From the NCBI RefSeq assembly GCF_040639655.1, contig NZ_JBFAAI010000035.1, positions 1 to 64,000 on the forward strand: a stretch of DNA of 64,000 nt, given 5' to 3'. The translations under genes and the position numbers were made by a program. Below, one piece after another: positions 14,505 through 24,429 of this stretch (position 1 is its first letter; every line of letters starts with the position of its first letter). The stretch is from Actinoplanes sp040639655. Lineage in GTDB: Bacteria; Actinomycetota; Actinomycetes; Mycobacteriales; Micromonosporaceae. The notes beneath the pieces are model-generated. The model was not told the origin of the DNA. It made no database searches and saw only the letters and a list, made by a program, of their open reading frames with translations.

Positions 14505-15904
14505 CGCAGCTCCTCGAGGACGGATCGGGCGGTGGCGGCGGCCGCGGCACGGGCGGCACGCAGCGCGGTCTGGTCACGTTCCAGGCGGCCGGGCAGCGGA
14601 TCGCCGAGCCGTGGCGCCAGCGACAGCGTGCTCATACCGTGTGACCAGCCGTCGCGTACCTGCTGCAGGGTCTCCCGGTAGCGGTGCGGGCGGCCCCGGT
14701 AGGCGGCGGCCAGTTCCGGGTTCATCCGGCGCAGGTAGCGTTCGACCACCACGTCCGCGGCGCCGTAGGCGGGCTGCGTGCCCGGCGGCCGGGTGGCCAG
14801 CACGATCGCGTGGGTGGCGCCGCGGGCGGCCGCCGTGACCACCGGCACCGCCTCGACGATGCCGCCGTCGAGCCAGCGGCGCCCGCGCAGCTCGACCGGG
14901 TCGCCGGCGAGCAGCGGCAGCAGCCCGGACGCGTGCAGGCAGCCGACCAGGTCGTCGCGGTCGGTGAAGCCGGTGAGTGCCTCGGCCCGCCCGGTGTCCA
15001 CGTCGGTCGCGACCATGACGAGCCGTTCGGAGCCCTCGGTGCCGATCAGCGACCCGAACCCGAACAGCTCGTCCACCCGGCGGACCAGCAGCGGCCCGTC
15101 GATGACCGGGAGGCCGCGGACGACCCGGCGCACGTCGATGAACTCCGGCGAGGAGAACACCTCGGCGTACGAGTCGGCCATCGGCCCGGCCGCACCGACG
15201 GCGATCGCGGTGGCGTTGACGGCACCCGCCGACGTACCGACGATCATGTCCACCGTGTCGAGGAAACCCGACTCCTCGAGGACCGCGGCCATCGCGGCGG
15301 ACACGATGCCGCGCATCCCGCCACCCTCGATGACCAGCGCGACCGTGGCGCCGTCGTCGTTGTTCCCGGTGCGCCGCCGCTCGGTCAGGACCTGCTGCAC
15401 GGTGGGTGTGCCCAGCCGCCCGAGACGCACCGCGGCCTTCCTGGTCGCGACGGCCGCACGCTCGGTCTGCGCGGCCGTGCCCTCCGGCTTCTCCGGGGCC
15501 ACGATCGTGCCCTGCGCCACGGCCACCAGCGTCTCGGTGCCGTCCGCGGCGACGGCGTGCACCTCGCAACGGCAGGACGCCCGCCGCCCGGCCGCCAGCA
15601 TCACGCTGCCGTGTGCGCGCAGTGTCACGCCGTGCGCCGGCGCGATGTAGTCGATGGTCAGGCCCGAGGTGACCACGTCGGGCCCGAGCGCGGCCCCACC
15701 GGCGAACGCGAGCGCCGTGTCGGCCGCATACGCCACGATCCCGCCGTGCACCGCACCGTGGTGGTTGCTGATGTCGGGCCGGATGTCCAGCTCGACGACG
15801 GCGCTGCCCTCGCCGAACGCGACCAGCCGGGTACCGAGCATCCGGCTGACGGACTGGTCGGCGAGCACCCGTCGAGCGCCGGCCAGCGCAGATGTCACGG
15901 TCAT
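14501..15904 (-). CDS. Hotdog thioesterase - patatin-like phospholipase fusion
   Basis: A 467-residue two-domain protein. Residues about 5-137 form a PaaI/4-hydroxybenzoyl-CoA-type hotdog domain (DISNHHGAVHGGIVAYAADTALAFAGG). Residues about 186-420 are a patatin domain with oxyanion loop EGGGMRGI (193-200), nucleophile elbow GTSAG (Ser225) and the DGG triad aspartate (Asp346). All catalytic residues are intact. The likely role is hydrolysis of acyl-CoA and acyl lipid in one polypeptide (inference). Both ends overlap neighbours by 4 nt (TetR ATGA upstream, dehydrogenase GTGA downstream), so the three are translationally coupled. No signal peptide; cytosolic. Confidence 0.85.
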   Translation of the reverse strand: MTVTSALAGARRVLADQSVSRMLGTRLVAFGEGSAVVELDIRPDISNHHGAVHGGIVAYAADTALAFAGGAALGPDVVTSGLTIDYIAPAHGVTLRAHGSVMLAAGRRASCRCEVHAVAADGTETLVAVAQGTIVAPEKPEGTAAQTERAAVATRKAAVRLGRLGTPTVQQVLTERRRTGNNDDGATVALVIEGGGMRGIVSAAMAAVLEESGFLDTVDMIVGTSAGAVNATAIAVGAAGPMADSYAEVFSSPEFIDVRRVVRGLPVIDGPLLVRRVDELFGFGSLIGTEGSERLVMVATDVDTGRAEALTGFTDRDDLVGCLHASGLLPLLAGDPVELRGRRWLDGGIVEAVPVVTAAARGATHAIVLATRPPGTQPAYGAADVVVERYLRRMNPELAAAYRGRPHRYRETLQQVRDGWSHGMSTLSLAPRLGDPLPGRLERDQTALRAARAAAAATARSVLEELR

Positions 15905-16536
15905 GAATTCCCCCCACGATATGCGGCGCCGAGCGCCCGGAAACAGAACGCCCGGATGCCCTCGGTAACGCTCGCCTGCTCGGCGGCGGACGGCTCGGGG
16001 CTGTCCGGCCGGATCCACCCGACAAGCGCCTCCGACACCGCACCCATCACCGCCGACGACGCGAGCCGGGCATCCTGCGGCACGAAGTCACCACTGAACA
16101 GCCCGTCCCGGATGATCTGCTCGCCGATGTCGGTGTAGGAGCCGCGATAGACCAGCCGCTCGGCCTCCACCACCGGACTGACCGGCTCGAACAGCAGCGC
16201 CCACGCCATCCGCCGGCCCTGCAGGGCCCGCCCGCTGAAAATCCGGATCAGCTCGCCGAGCCGCTCCGAGGCCTGCTGACCGGCGTCCGAGACGGCGGCG
16301 CGCACCAGATCGATCTCATGTGTGGCGGCGCTGCGGAACACCTCGGCGAGCAGCCGGTCGCGGCTGTCGAAATACGAGTAGACCGAGCCCACGCTGGCCT
16401 GGCACCGTGCCGCGATGGCAGCGACGGTGGCAGCCCTGAAGCCGTCCGCGGCCACCAGCGCTCGTGCCGCGCGCAGGAACCCGTCGCGCTTGTCCTCAGC
16501 GTTCTTCCTGGTCAACGCGGTCGGCCGGTAGGGCAT
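15901..16536 (-). CDS. TetR family regulator of the patatin-dehydrogenase operon
   Basis: A 211-residue TetR protein: HTH near residues 12-58 (DKRDGFLRAARALVAADGFRAATVAAIAARCQASVGSVYSYFDSRDRLLAEVF), then an all-helical ligand domain. The ATG at 16536 is preferred to in-frame 16590, which lies inside the operator region. Stop and next start overlap (ATGA), so it is the first gene of its operon. Two TGAATC-type palindromes lie immediately upstream, consistent with autorepression. Acyl-CoA-type ligands are plausible given the operon content (inference). Confidence 0.9.
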   Translation of the reverse strand: MPYRPTALTRKNAEDKRDGFLRAARALVAADGFRAATVAAIAARCQASVGSVYSYFDSRDRLLAEVFRSAATHEIDLVRAAVSDAGQQASERLGELIRIFSGRALQGRRMAWALLFEPVSPVVEAERLVYRGSYTDIGEQIIRDGLFSGDFVPQDARLASSAVMGAVSEALVGWIRPDSPEPSAAEQASVTEGIRAFCFRALGAAYRGGNS

Positions 16537-16553
16537 CCGGTCCCCCCAAGCTC

Positions 16554-16596
16554 TGAATCCGGATTCAAGTGAAGGCAAGGAGTGAATCACGGTTCA
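16554..16596. promoter_or_regulatory. Two palindromic operators upstream of the TetR-patatin-AidB operon
   Basis: A perfect 14-bp palindrome TGAATCCGGATTCA (16554-16567) is followed 29 bp on by the imperfect copy TGAATCACGGTTCA (16583-16596). The first lies 18 nt upstream of the TetR start codon. The shared TGAATC/GATTCA arms support binding by the TetR encoded next to them. Confidence 0.8.
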
Positions 16597-16754
16597 AATC
16601 AACATCGCAACCTGGGTACGCCTACCGGCCCGCCGACCGCACCATCGCGAACCGGGGCCACATCGGGAGCCAGGCGGCCCATCTTGCCCCCGGCGCGCCC
16701 GCCAGGGCTGAAGGCGCCCCCTCCCGGTCCGGTTGATCCACCGCACATCCGGGC

Positions 16755-17078
16755 ATGGACGGATGCATGACTGTGGTGAAGAAGCGCTTCCGGCTGATCA
16801 CCGTCGACGGCGTCGTCTACCGCTGGCGGGTCCGCCGCCGGCCGGCCCACCAGGGGCCGCTCTCGTTCGCGATCGAGCGGGCCGACCGCCGTGGCACCGT
16901 CCTGATCGCCACCACCCCGGACACCCGCCCCACCGACTGGATGGGCACCGCCACCCCGCCGGACGTCCCGTCGATCGTCGCCGCGATGATCCGCGAGGCC
17001 CGGGACCGTGGCTGGCGCCCCGAGACCCCCGGTCCTGCCTTCCCCCTGACCGTGACCGCGGAGGCCTGGACCTCATAG
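16755..17078 (+). CDS. Small hypothetical protein
   Basis: A 107-residue ORF with coding-like third positions (VVKKRFRLITVDGVVYRWRVRRRP, then PLSFAIERADRRGTVLIATTPDTRP, ending PLTVTAEAWTS). The beta-strand-rich pattern suggests a single small soluble domain. I do not recognise a family. An ATG at 16767 is an equally good start. It stands alone between the TetR operon and the Rrf2 gene. Confidence 0.6.
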   Translation: MDGCMTVVKKRFRLITVDGVVYRWRVRRRPAHQGPLSFAIERADRRGTVLIATTPDTRPTDWMGTATPPDVPSIVAAMIREARDRGWRPETPGPAFPLTVTAEAWTS

Positions 17079-17154
17079 CCCGGCGACGCGAAATAGCCGG
17101 CGACGCGAACTCCCTGAGCTGCCGAGTTGCGCCGGGCAGGTCGCTGTAATAAGA

Positions 17155-17589
17155 ATGGTTACGATGGCAGCGAACAGCAGGGTGACGATAGCGGCGCACG
17201 CCTTGGCGTGGCTGGAGCTGGCGCGGCGACGGGGACAGCCGTGGCTGACCTCCGACGAGGTGGCCGCAAGCGTCAACACGAACCCGGTGATCCTGCGGCG
17301 CAGCCTCGGTGACCTGCGCACGGCCGGACTGGTCAAGGCACGGCGCGGGTCCGGCGCCGGTTTCGCCCTGGCCCGCCCGGCCGAGGACATCACCATGCTC
17401 GACGTCTGGAACGCGGTCTCCGCCGAACCACTGGTGGCCCTGCACAACTCCGAGCCCAACCTGGAGTGCCCGGTCGGTGCGGGCATCCGCCCGGCGCTGA
17501 CCGACGTCTACGACGAGGCGACCGAGGCGTTCCGGGCCTCCCTGTCGCGCCGCACGATCGCCGGCATGCTGGAGAGGATCCTCAAGTGA
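17155..17589 (+). CDS. Rrf2 family transcriptional regulator
   Basis: A 144-residue protein with the Rrf2 winged helix: VTIAAHALAWLELARRRGQPWLTSDEVAASVNTNPVILRRSLGDLRTAGLVKARRGSGAGFALARPAEDITMLDVWNAV. Only one cysteine (LECPVG, about residue 110) is present, so it lacks the three-cysteine Fe-S site of IscR/NsrR. It belongs with the YwnA-like Fe-S-free group, where a single cysteine may sense redox (inference). A 13-bp direct repeat CCGGCGACGCGAA (17080 and 17097) lies upstream. Its stop overlaps the GTG of the NIPSNAP gene, which is probably its target. Confidence 0.85.
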   Translation: MVTMAANSRVTIAAHALAWLELARRRGQPWLTSDEVAASVNTNPVILRRSLGDLRTAGLVKARRGSGAGFALARPAEDITMLDVWNAVSAEPLVALHNSEPNLECPVGAGIRPALTDVYDEATEAFRASLSRRTIAGMLERILK

Positions 17590-18173
17590 TCGTGGAGCTG
17601 CGGCGGTACACGTTGCGCCCGGGCCGGCGCGACGACCTGATCGACCTGTTCGACGCGGAGTTCGTCGAGTCGCAGGAGGAACTCGGCATGGCCGTGCTGG
17701 GCCAGTTCCGCGACCTGGACCGGCCCGACCGGTTCGTCTGGCTGCGTGGCTTCGCCGACATGGGCGTACGGCTGCGGGGATTGAGAGATTTCTATGGCGG
17801 CCCGGTGTGGAAGGAGCACGGCCCGGCCGCGAACGACACGATGATCGACTCGGATGACGTGCTGCTGCTCCGCGCGATCGTGCCGCCGCCGGCCACCGCA
17901 CGCGAGGGCGGCAGATCCGAGATCAACGCCTTCATCTGGTACGCGGAGATCCCGTTCGAGGAGACTGCCGCCACCCTGGTGCCGGACGCGATCGCCGCGT
18001 TCACGACCGAGTACGCCGCGAACGACTTCCCCGCTCTGCCGGTGCGCGCGGGCGAACACGCGTTCGCCTGGCTGTCCCGCGACGACGCCACCGTCGAGCC
18101 GCCGCAACGACTGAAAGTGATCAGGACCGAGCGGCTGCGGCTGCACCCGACGGCCCGCTCGGCCCTGCGCTGA
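17586..18173 (+). CDS. NIPSNAP family protein
   Basis: A 195-residue protein with a NIPSNAP dimeric-barrel domain at the N-terminus (VIVELRRYTLRPGRRDDLIDLFDAEFVESQEELGMAVLGQFRDLDRPDRFVWLRGFADM), and a second barrel-like half (INAFIWYAEIPFEE...). Short cytosolic family of poorly known function, often redox- or metabolite-linked. The GTG at 17586 overlaps the Rrf2 stop by four bases. Its 3' end overlaps the convergent PucR-type gene by 53 nt, a rather long antisense overlap. Confidence 0.85.
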   Translation: MIVELRRYTLRPGRRDDLIDLFDAEFVESQEELGMAVLGQFRDLDRPDRFVWLRGFADMGVRLRGLRDFYGGPVWKEHGPAANDTMIDSDDVLLLRAIVPPPATAREGGRSEINAFIWYAEIPFEETAATLVPDAIAAFTTEYAANDFPALPVRAGEHAFAWLSRDDATVEPPQRLKVIRTERLRLHPTARSALR

Positions 18174-19320
18174 CCGGTCCCGCCCGATAGGCGAGGACCA
18201 GCTGCAACTCGAACCGGATCCGGGGGTCGTCGAGGTCGGCGCCGAGCAGTTCCCGCATCCGGTTGAGCCGGTAACTGACCGTCTGCGGATGCACGAACAG
18301 TTCGGCGGCCACGGCCGTACGCGATCCCCAGTGCCGTAACCAGCTGGAGAGGGTGACCAGGAAGGCTTCGCGCTGGCTGTCCCGCAGCCCGGCCAGGGGT
18401 GCGAGCCGGCGTGCGGTGAGTACCGCGAGTGCCCCGGGTTCGCCGCGCAGCGCCAGCGCCGCGAAGTGGTCGTCGACGAACACCGGCCCGGCACCAGGGG
18501 TGACGAGTTCGGCGGTGCGCTCGGCCAGGCGGACGGCCTGCGGCACCTCGGTCCAGGTCAGCGCCGGCCCGACGACCGCGTCCCGGTCGTGCAGGGCTTC
18601 GGCGAGCACCGCCCGTTCGGCGCGGGGCCCGGCGCGGAGCAGCAGTACCGCGTCGCGCCCGCGTTCGGCGACGACACCGTCCGCGCCGAACCGGAACCGG
18701 GCGTCGCGGGCCTGGTCGGACGGCAGCAGTACCGGGACGATGCCATCGACGGCGGGCCAGCCGATGCCGGCCGCCGCCTCCCGGACGACCTCCGGTGAGC
18801 TGCCGCCGGCGAGCAGCAGGTCGGCCACCTGGCGGCGTCGCCGGTCGCCTTCGCCGGCCTGTTCGCGCAGCTGGCGGGCCAGGCCGTCGGTGCAGGCGGT
18901 GGCGAGCTCGTCGATGAAGGCGCTTGTCGCGTCGGCCAGGTCGATGACCTCGGCGACGCTGACCGGCCGTTGCTCGGACAACGCCAGGGTCGCCTCACGC
19001 AGCAGCAGCCGGGCGGCGATCCGCAGCGACGCGAGCACGGTCTCCGGGCCGCGGTTCTCCCTGGCCTCGGCCGCGCCGAGCCCGACGAACACCTCACGGA
19101 TGCGGGGCGGCAGGGCCGGTTCGCCGGTCCCGGCGAGATCGACGAAACGATCAAGGGCGACCTTCACGGCGGTACGCACGTCGCGCCGGAACTTCTCGCC
19201 GGCGCCGGCGGTTCCGGTGTGCTCGCCGACCGCGGCGGAGATGGCCTGCACCGCGTCGGGCAGGCGGGGGCGCATCGCGGTCGCGAAGTCACCGGGCAGG
19301 TTGAGCCAGGGCGTAGTCAT
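18121..19320 (-). CDS. PucR/CdaR-type helix-turn-helix transcriptional regulator
   Basis: A 399-residue regulator. The N-terminal two thirds are helical with no recognised sensor name (ATAMRPRLPDAVQAISAAV ... IREVFVGLGAAEARENRGPETVLASLRIAARLLLREA). The C-terminal HTH_30 domain reads LVTLSSWLRHWGSRTAVAAELFVHPQTVSYRLNRMRELLGADLDDPRIRFELQLVLAYR. ATG 19320 was preferred to GTG 19338. It is divergent from the aldolase-aminotransferase gene (125 nt apart) and is the obvious candidate to control it, as PucR-type activators usually control adjacent catabolic genes. Confidence 0.85.
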   Translation of the reverse strand: MTTPWLNLPGDFATAMRPRLPDAVQAISAAVGEHTGTAGAGEKFRRDVRTAVKVALDRFVDLAGTGEPALPPRIREVFVGLGAAEARENRGPETVLASLRIAARLLLREATLALSEQRPVSVAEVIDLADATSAFIDELATACTDGLARQLREQAGEGDRRRRQVADLLLAGGSSPEVVREAAAGIGWPAVDGIVPVLLPSDQARDARFRFGADGVVAERGRDAVLLLRAGPRAERAVLAEALHDRDAVVGPALTWTEVPQAVRLAERTAELVTPGAGPVFVDDHFAALALRGEPGALAVLTARRLAPLAGLRDSQREAFLVTLSSWLRHWGSRTAVAAELFVHPQTVSYRLNRMRELLGADLDDPRIRFELQLVLAYRAGPVSAGPSGPSGAAAAARS

Positions 19321-19445
19321 CGCCACCGATTTTGTCACGCCGTGATAAGCCGGCCCCCGATTCTTGCTGTTTCACCGATGATGCTTCGGCGCGGCCCACG
19401 GACGACGATGGTTTCGGTAGGAACCTGCGACCTGAGGATCAGCCC

Positions 19446-21668
<2,223 letters not shown>

Positions 21669-21670
21669 CC

Positions 21671-23281
21671 TTGGCACCGGTGTCCGGCGTGGCCCTGCCG
21701 CCGCAGGTTCTGGCGATCGACCTCGGCACGTCGGGGATGAAAGCGGCGCTGGTCGCGGCCGACGGGACGGTGACCGGCTGGGCGGAGCGCCCGGTGCCGC
21801 TGGTGGTGCTGCCCGGCGGCGGCGCCGAGCAGGATCCGGTCGCTTGGTGGGACGCGCTGGCCGAGGTCGTCGCCGACCTCGGCCGGGCCTTCCCCGACCA
21901 TGTCCGCGCGGTGACGACGATCTGCTCGTCGACGCAGGGCGAGGGCACGATCGCGGTGGACGCCGACGGGAACCCGCTGACCAGGTGCATCAGCTGGCTC
22001 GACATGCGGGGGGCACCGCACCTGCGTCGTCAGTTCGGCGGCTTCCCGTCGTACGACGGCATGTCGGTCTTGAAGATCGCCCGCTGGCTGCGCCTGACCG
22101 GTGGGATGCCGTCGGTGACCGGTAAGGATCCGGCAGCGCACATGCTGCTCGTCCGCGACGACATGCCGGACGTGTACAGAAAGACCAGAACCTTCCTCAA
22201 CGTCCTCGACTGGATCAATCTGAAACTGACCGGCCGCACGGTGGCGACCGTCGACTCGATCCTGACCTCGTGGGTGACCGACAACCGGAAGGCCCCATCC
22301 ATCCGGTACTCCCCCGCGCTGGTCTCCGCCAGCGGGATCGACGCGGACAAGTTCCCGCCGATCGTGGCCTGCACCGAGGTGATCGGCACGCTCGCCCCCC
22401 ACGCTGCCGATCACCTCGGTCTCCCCCGCACGGTGCAGGTGGTGGCCGGCGCCATCGACAACACCGCCGCGGCGATCGGCGCCGGCACGATCCGCGACAA
22501 CGAGACCCATCTCTACCTGGGTACCTCGTCGTGGATCGCCGCGCACGTGCCGAAGAAGAAGACCGACGTGACCACCGGCATCGCCTCCATTCCGTGCGCG
22601 ATCCCGGACCGCTACCTGATGACCGCGTTGCAGGCCACGGCCGGCGCCAACCTGACATGGCTGCGCGACAAGATCGTCGAGTACGACGACCCGATCGTCA
22701 GCGCCGGTCACGTCTCCCGGGACGAGGGCACGATCTTCGACGCCTTCGACAAGATCATCCCCAGTGTCCCGGCCGGGGCGAACGGCGTGATCTACACCCC
22801 TTGGCTGTACGGCGAACGTGCTCCCGTCGACGATCCGAACCTGCGGGCCGCGTTCCTGAACATCTCTCTCGACACCACCCGTTCGGACCTGCTGCGTGCC
22901 GTCTTCGAGGGGGTCGCGCTGAACACCCGCTGGCTGGCCAAGGCGGTCGACAAATTCCTGGGCACGCCGGTCTCGTCGATGGTGATCACCGGCGGAGCCG
23001 CCCGTTCCGACTCGTGGTGCCAGATCTTCGCCGACGTCCTGGGCGTCGAGATCCGCCGCGACGCCAACCCGGTGACCGTCAACGCCCGAGGCGCCGGCTG
23101 GATCGGCGCGGTCGGCGCCGGCCTGATCTCGTTCGACGACATCCCGGCACTGACCCGCAACGACCACGCCTTCACCCCCGGCGCCAACCACGGTCGTTAC
23201 CTGGAGATCTATGACATCTACCAGGACCTGCACAAACGGCTGGCGCCGGTCTACCGCCGGCTGAACCGCCCGGCCTCCTGA
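21671..23281 (+). CDS. FGGY-family carbohydrate kinase (xylulokinase-like)
   Basis: A 536-residue sugar kinase: N-terminal phosphate loop AIDLGTSGMKAALVAADG, catalytic-domain segments TICSSTQGEGTIAVDADG and WLDMRGAPHLR, the C-terminal GAIDNTAAAIGAGTI and the adenosine-site MVITGGAARSDSWCQIFADVLGVEI. ATP-dependent phosphorylation of a ketose or polyol is expected; the exact sugar cannot be read from sequence. The start is TTG at 21671, fixed by GAAGGAG seven bases upstream. It follows the aldolase-aminotransferase by 2 nt, forming an operon that ends at the hairpin just downstream. Confidence 0.9.
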   Translation: MAPVSGVALPPQVLAIDLGTSGMKAALVAADGTVTGWAERPVPLVVLPGGGAEQDPVAWWDALAEVVADLGRAFPDHVRAVTTICSSTQGEGTIAVDADGNPLTRCISWLDMRGAPHLRRQFGGFPSYDGMSVLKIARWLRLTGGMPSVTGKDPAAHMLLVRDDMPDVYRKTRTFLNVLDWINLKLTGRTVATVDSILTSWVTDNRKAPSIRYSPALVSASGIDADKFPPIVACTEVIGTLAPHAADHLGLPRTVQVVAGAIDNTAAAIGAGTIRDNETHLYLGTSSWIAAHVPKKKTDVTTGIASIPCAIPDRYLMTALQATAGANLTWLRDKIVEYDDPIVSAGHVSRDEGTIFDAFDKIIPSVPAGANGVIYTPWLYGERAPVDDPNLRAAFLNISLDTTRSDLLRAVFEGVALNTRWLAKAVDKFLGTPVSSMVITGGAARSDSWCQIFADVLGVEIRRDANPVTVNARGAGWIGAVGAGLISFDDIPALTRNDHAFTPGANHGRYLEIYDIYQDLHKRLAPVYRRLNRPAS

Positions 23282-23284
23282 TCG

Positions 23285-23322
23285 AGCCCGGGGCGACCGG
23301 CCGCCATCGGCCGCCCCGGGCT
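23285..23322 (+). terminator. Rho-independent terminator after the FGGY kinase gene
   Basis: An 11-bp perfect stem (AGCCCGGGGCG / CGCCCCGGGCT) with a 16-nt loop that can itself pair (GGCCGCC/GGCCG), followed by TTTC. It starts 4 nt after the kinase stop codon. Confidence 0.8.
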
Positions 23323-23361
23323 TTCAGCCTTCAATCACGGTGGCCCGCCCACTCGCGCCCA

Positions 23362-23476
23362 GCCCTGCTCAGTCCGCCCCTGCCCGATCGGCCCTGCTCA
23401 GTTCGCCGTTGCCGGTCGGCCGTGCTCAGTTCGCCGTTGCCCGGTCGGCCCTGCCCAGTTCGGCCCTGCCCGATCG
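23362..23476. repeat. Four head-to-tail copies of a 28/29-bp repeat
   Basis: Four direct copies start at 23362, 23391, 23419 and 23448, each of the type GCCCTGCTCAGTTCGCC...CCGGTCG, with no spacers. Copies differ at several positions. The stretch contains no supported gene. The absence of unique spacers excludes a CRISPR array. Confidence 0.8.
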
Positions 23477-23575
23477 GTTCCGCCTGGCCCGTTCAAGGTC
23501 GTCACCGTCGTCGCAATGCCTGCCCCGATCACAAGCTGCCGTGCCCCAGCCCTGTCGTCCGCGCACGACACCAAA

Positions 23576-23785
23576 GGGTCACGTCCGCTGGCGTGGTGCA
23601 GGAGTCGGCCATCACTGATCCGTGCGGGTTGCTGCTGCGCAGCAATCTTGGCGAGTTCGGCGTCTTGGCCGGTGGGTGACGGGTCACGTCCGCCGGGGTG
23701 GTGCAAGAGTCGGCCATCACTGATCCGTGCGGGTTGATGCTGTGCGGCAATCTCGACGGGTTCGGTTGCTTCGCGTCTTGGCTGG
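23576..23785. repeat. Direct duplication of a ~105-bp unit
   Basis: Copy 1 (from 23576) and copy 2 (from 23681) both begin GGGTCACGTCCGC and share GAGTCGGCCATCACTGATCC near position 30 of the unit. They stay similar through the GGCAATCT/AGCAATCT region and then diverge. No ORF in it looks coding. The block lies between the 29-bp repeats and the IS30-like remnant. Confidence 0.75.
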
Positions 23786-23883
23786 TGGTGACAGGTGTGA
23801 GGCAAGCTTTGCGGAGCAAGTCCAGGCCCATGTAGCGGCGTCCTTCGACCATTCGTCGGTCTGCCCGGCCGGCACATGACGGC

Positions 23884-24030
23884 GCATCTCCGACGAGAAC
23901 ACCAACGGCCTGCTCCACCAGTACTTCGTCAGGAACAGCGACCTCAGCGTGCATACCACCGATGACCGGACCCCGGTGGCGACCGGAATCGACAACCGTT
24001 CCCGCAAGATCCCCGGCTGGTCCCAGCGGT
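23884..24030 (+). pseudogene. IS30-type transposase C-terminal remnant
   Basis: One frame reads SDENTNGLLHQYFVRNSDLSVHTTDDRTPVATGIDNRSRKIPGW, closely following the IS30 consensus NENTNGLLRQYFPKGTDLS...LN.RPRKTLGW, including the catalytic-glutamate segment of the DDE core. Nothing of the N-terminal part is detectable and it has no start. The remaining 400 nt to the histidine kinase show no further recognisable gene. Confidence 0.7.
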
Positions 24031-24429
24031 TCCCCGATCACTCGGCGAAGCCGAACGCCCAGGCATCCGCGGTTCGCTCGCGCTCGTTCAACAGGAGTTC
24101 GCGGCTCGGTCGGTCAATGGTCTCGCGGAGAGGCATCGCTCAGCAGCGTGCGATTGCTGCCGATGGAATTAGCGCGAACCGCACTGAGATCGGGTTGCAG
24201 TGGGATCAGCCGTGAGTCGGCCACCGCCGATCGGCGTCTCGTGGTCGACCCTGACCGACGCCGGCGACCCTGACCGAGGCCGGTCGCGCGGCGCCGGTTC
24301 GGCCCCGAGCAGCCAATCGCCGCTGACCAGGGCCGATCAGGCCCGCGACAGTGGCAACATCTGGAGGTACTGGGGCCCTGCTGGCCACCGGTCCGGCACC
24401 GTATGCCGCACCGGGGCACTGAGAGGTTC

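Noticed and set aside
12771..14681. A 636-codon open frame on the + strand
   Set aside because: Antisense to the AidB-like dehydrogenase, with no coherent domain; the minus-strand gene has clear ACAD motifs.
23362..23476. A CRISPR array suggested by regular 28/29-bp spacing
   Set aside because: The copies are contiguous and similar throughout; there are no unique spacers and no cas genes.
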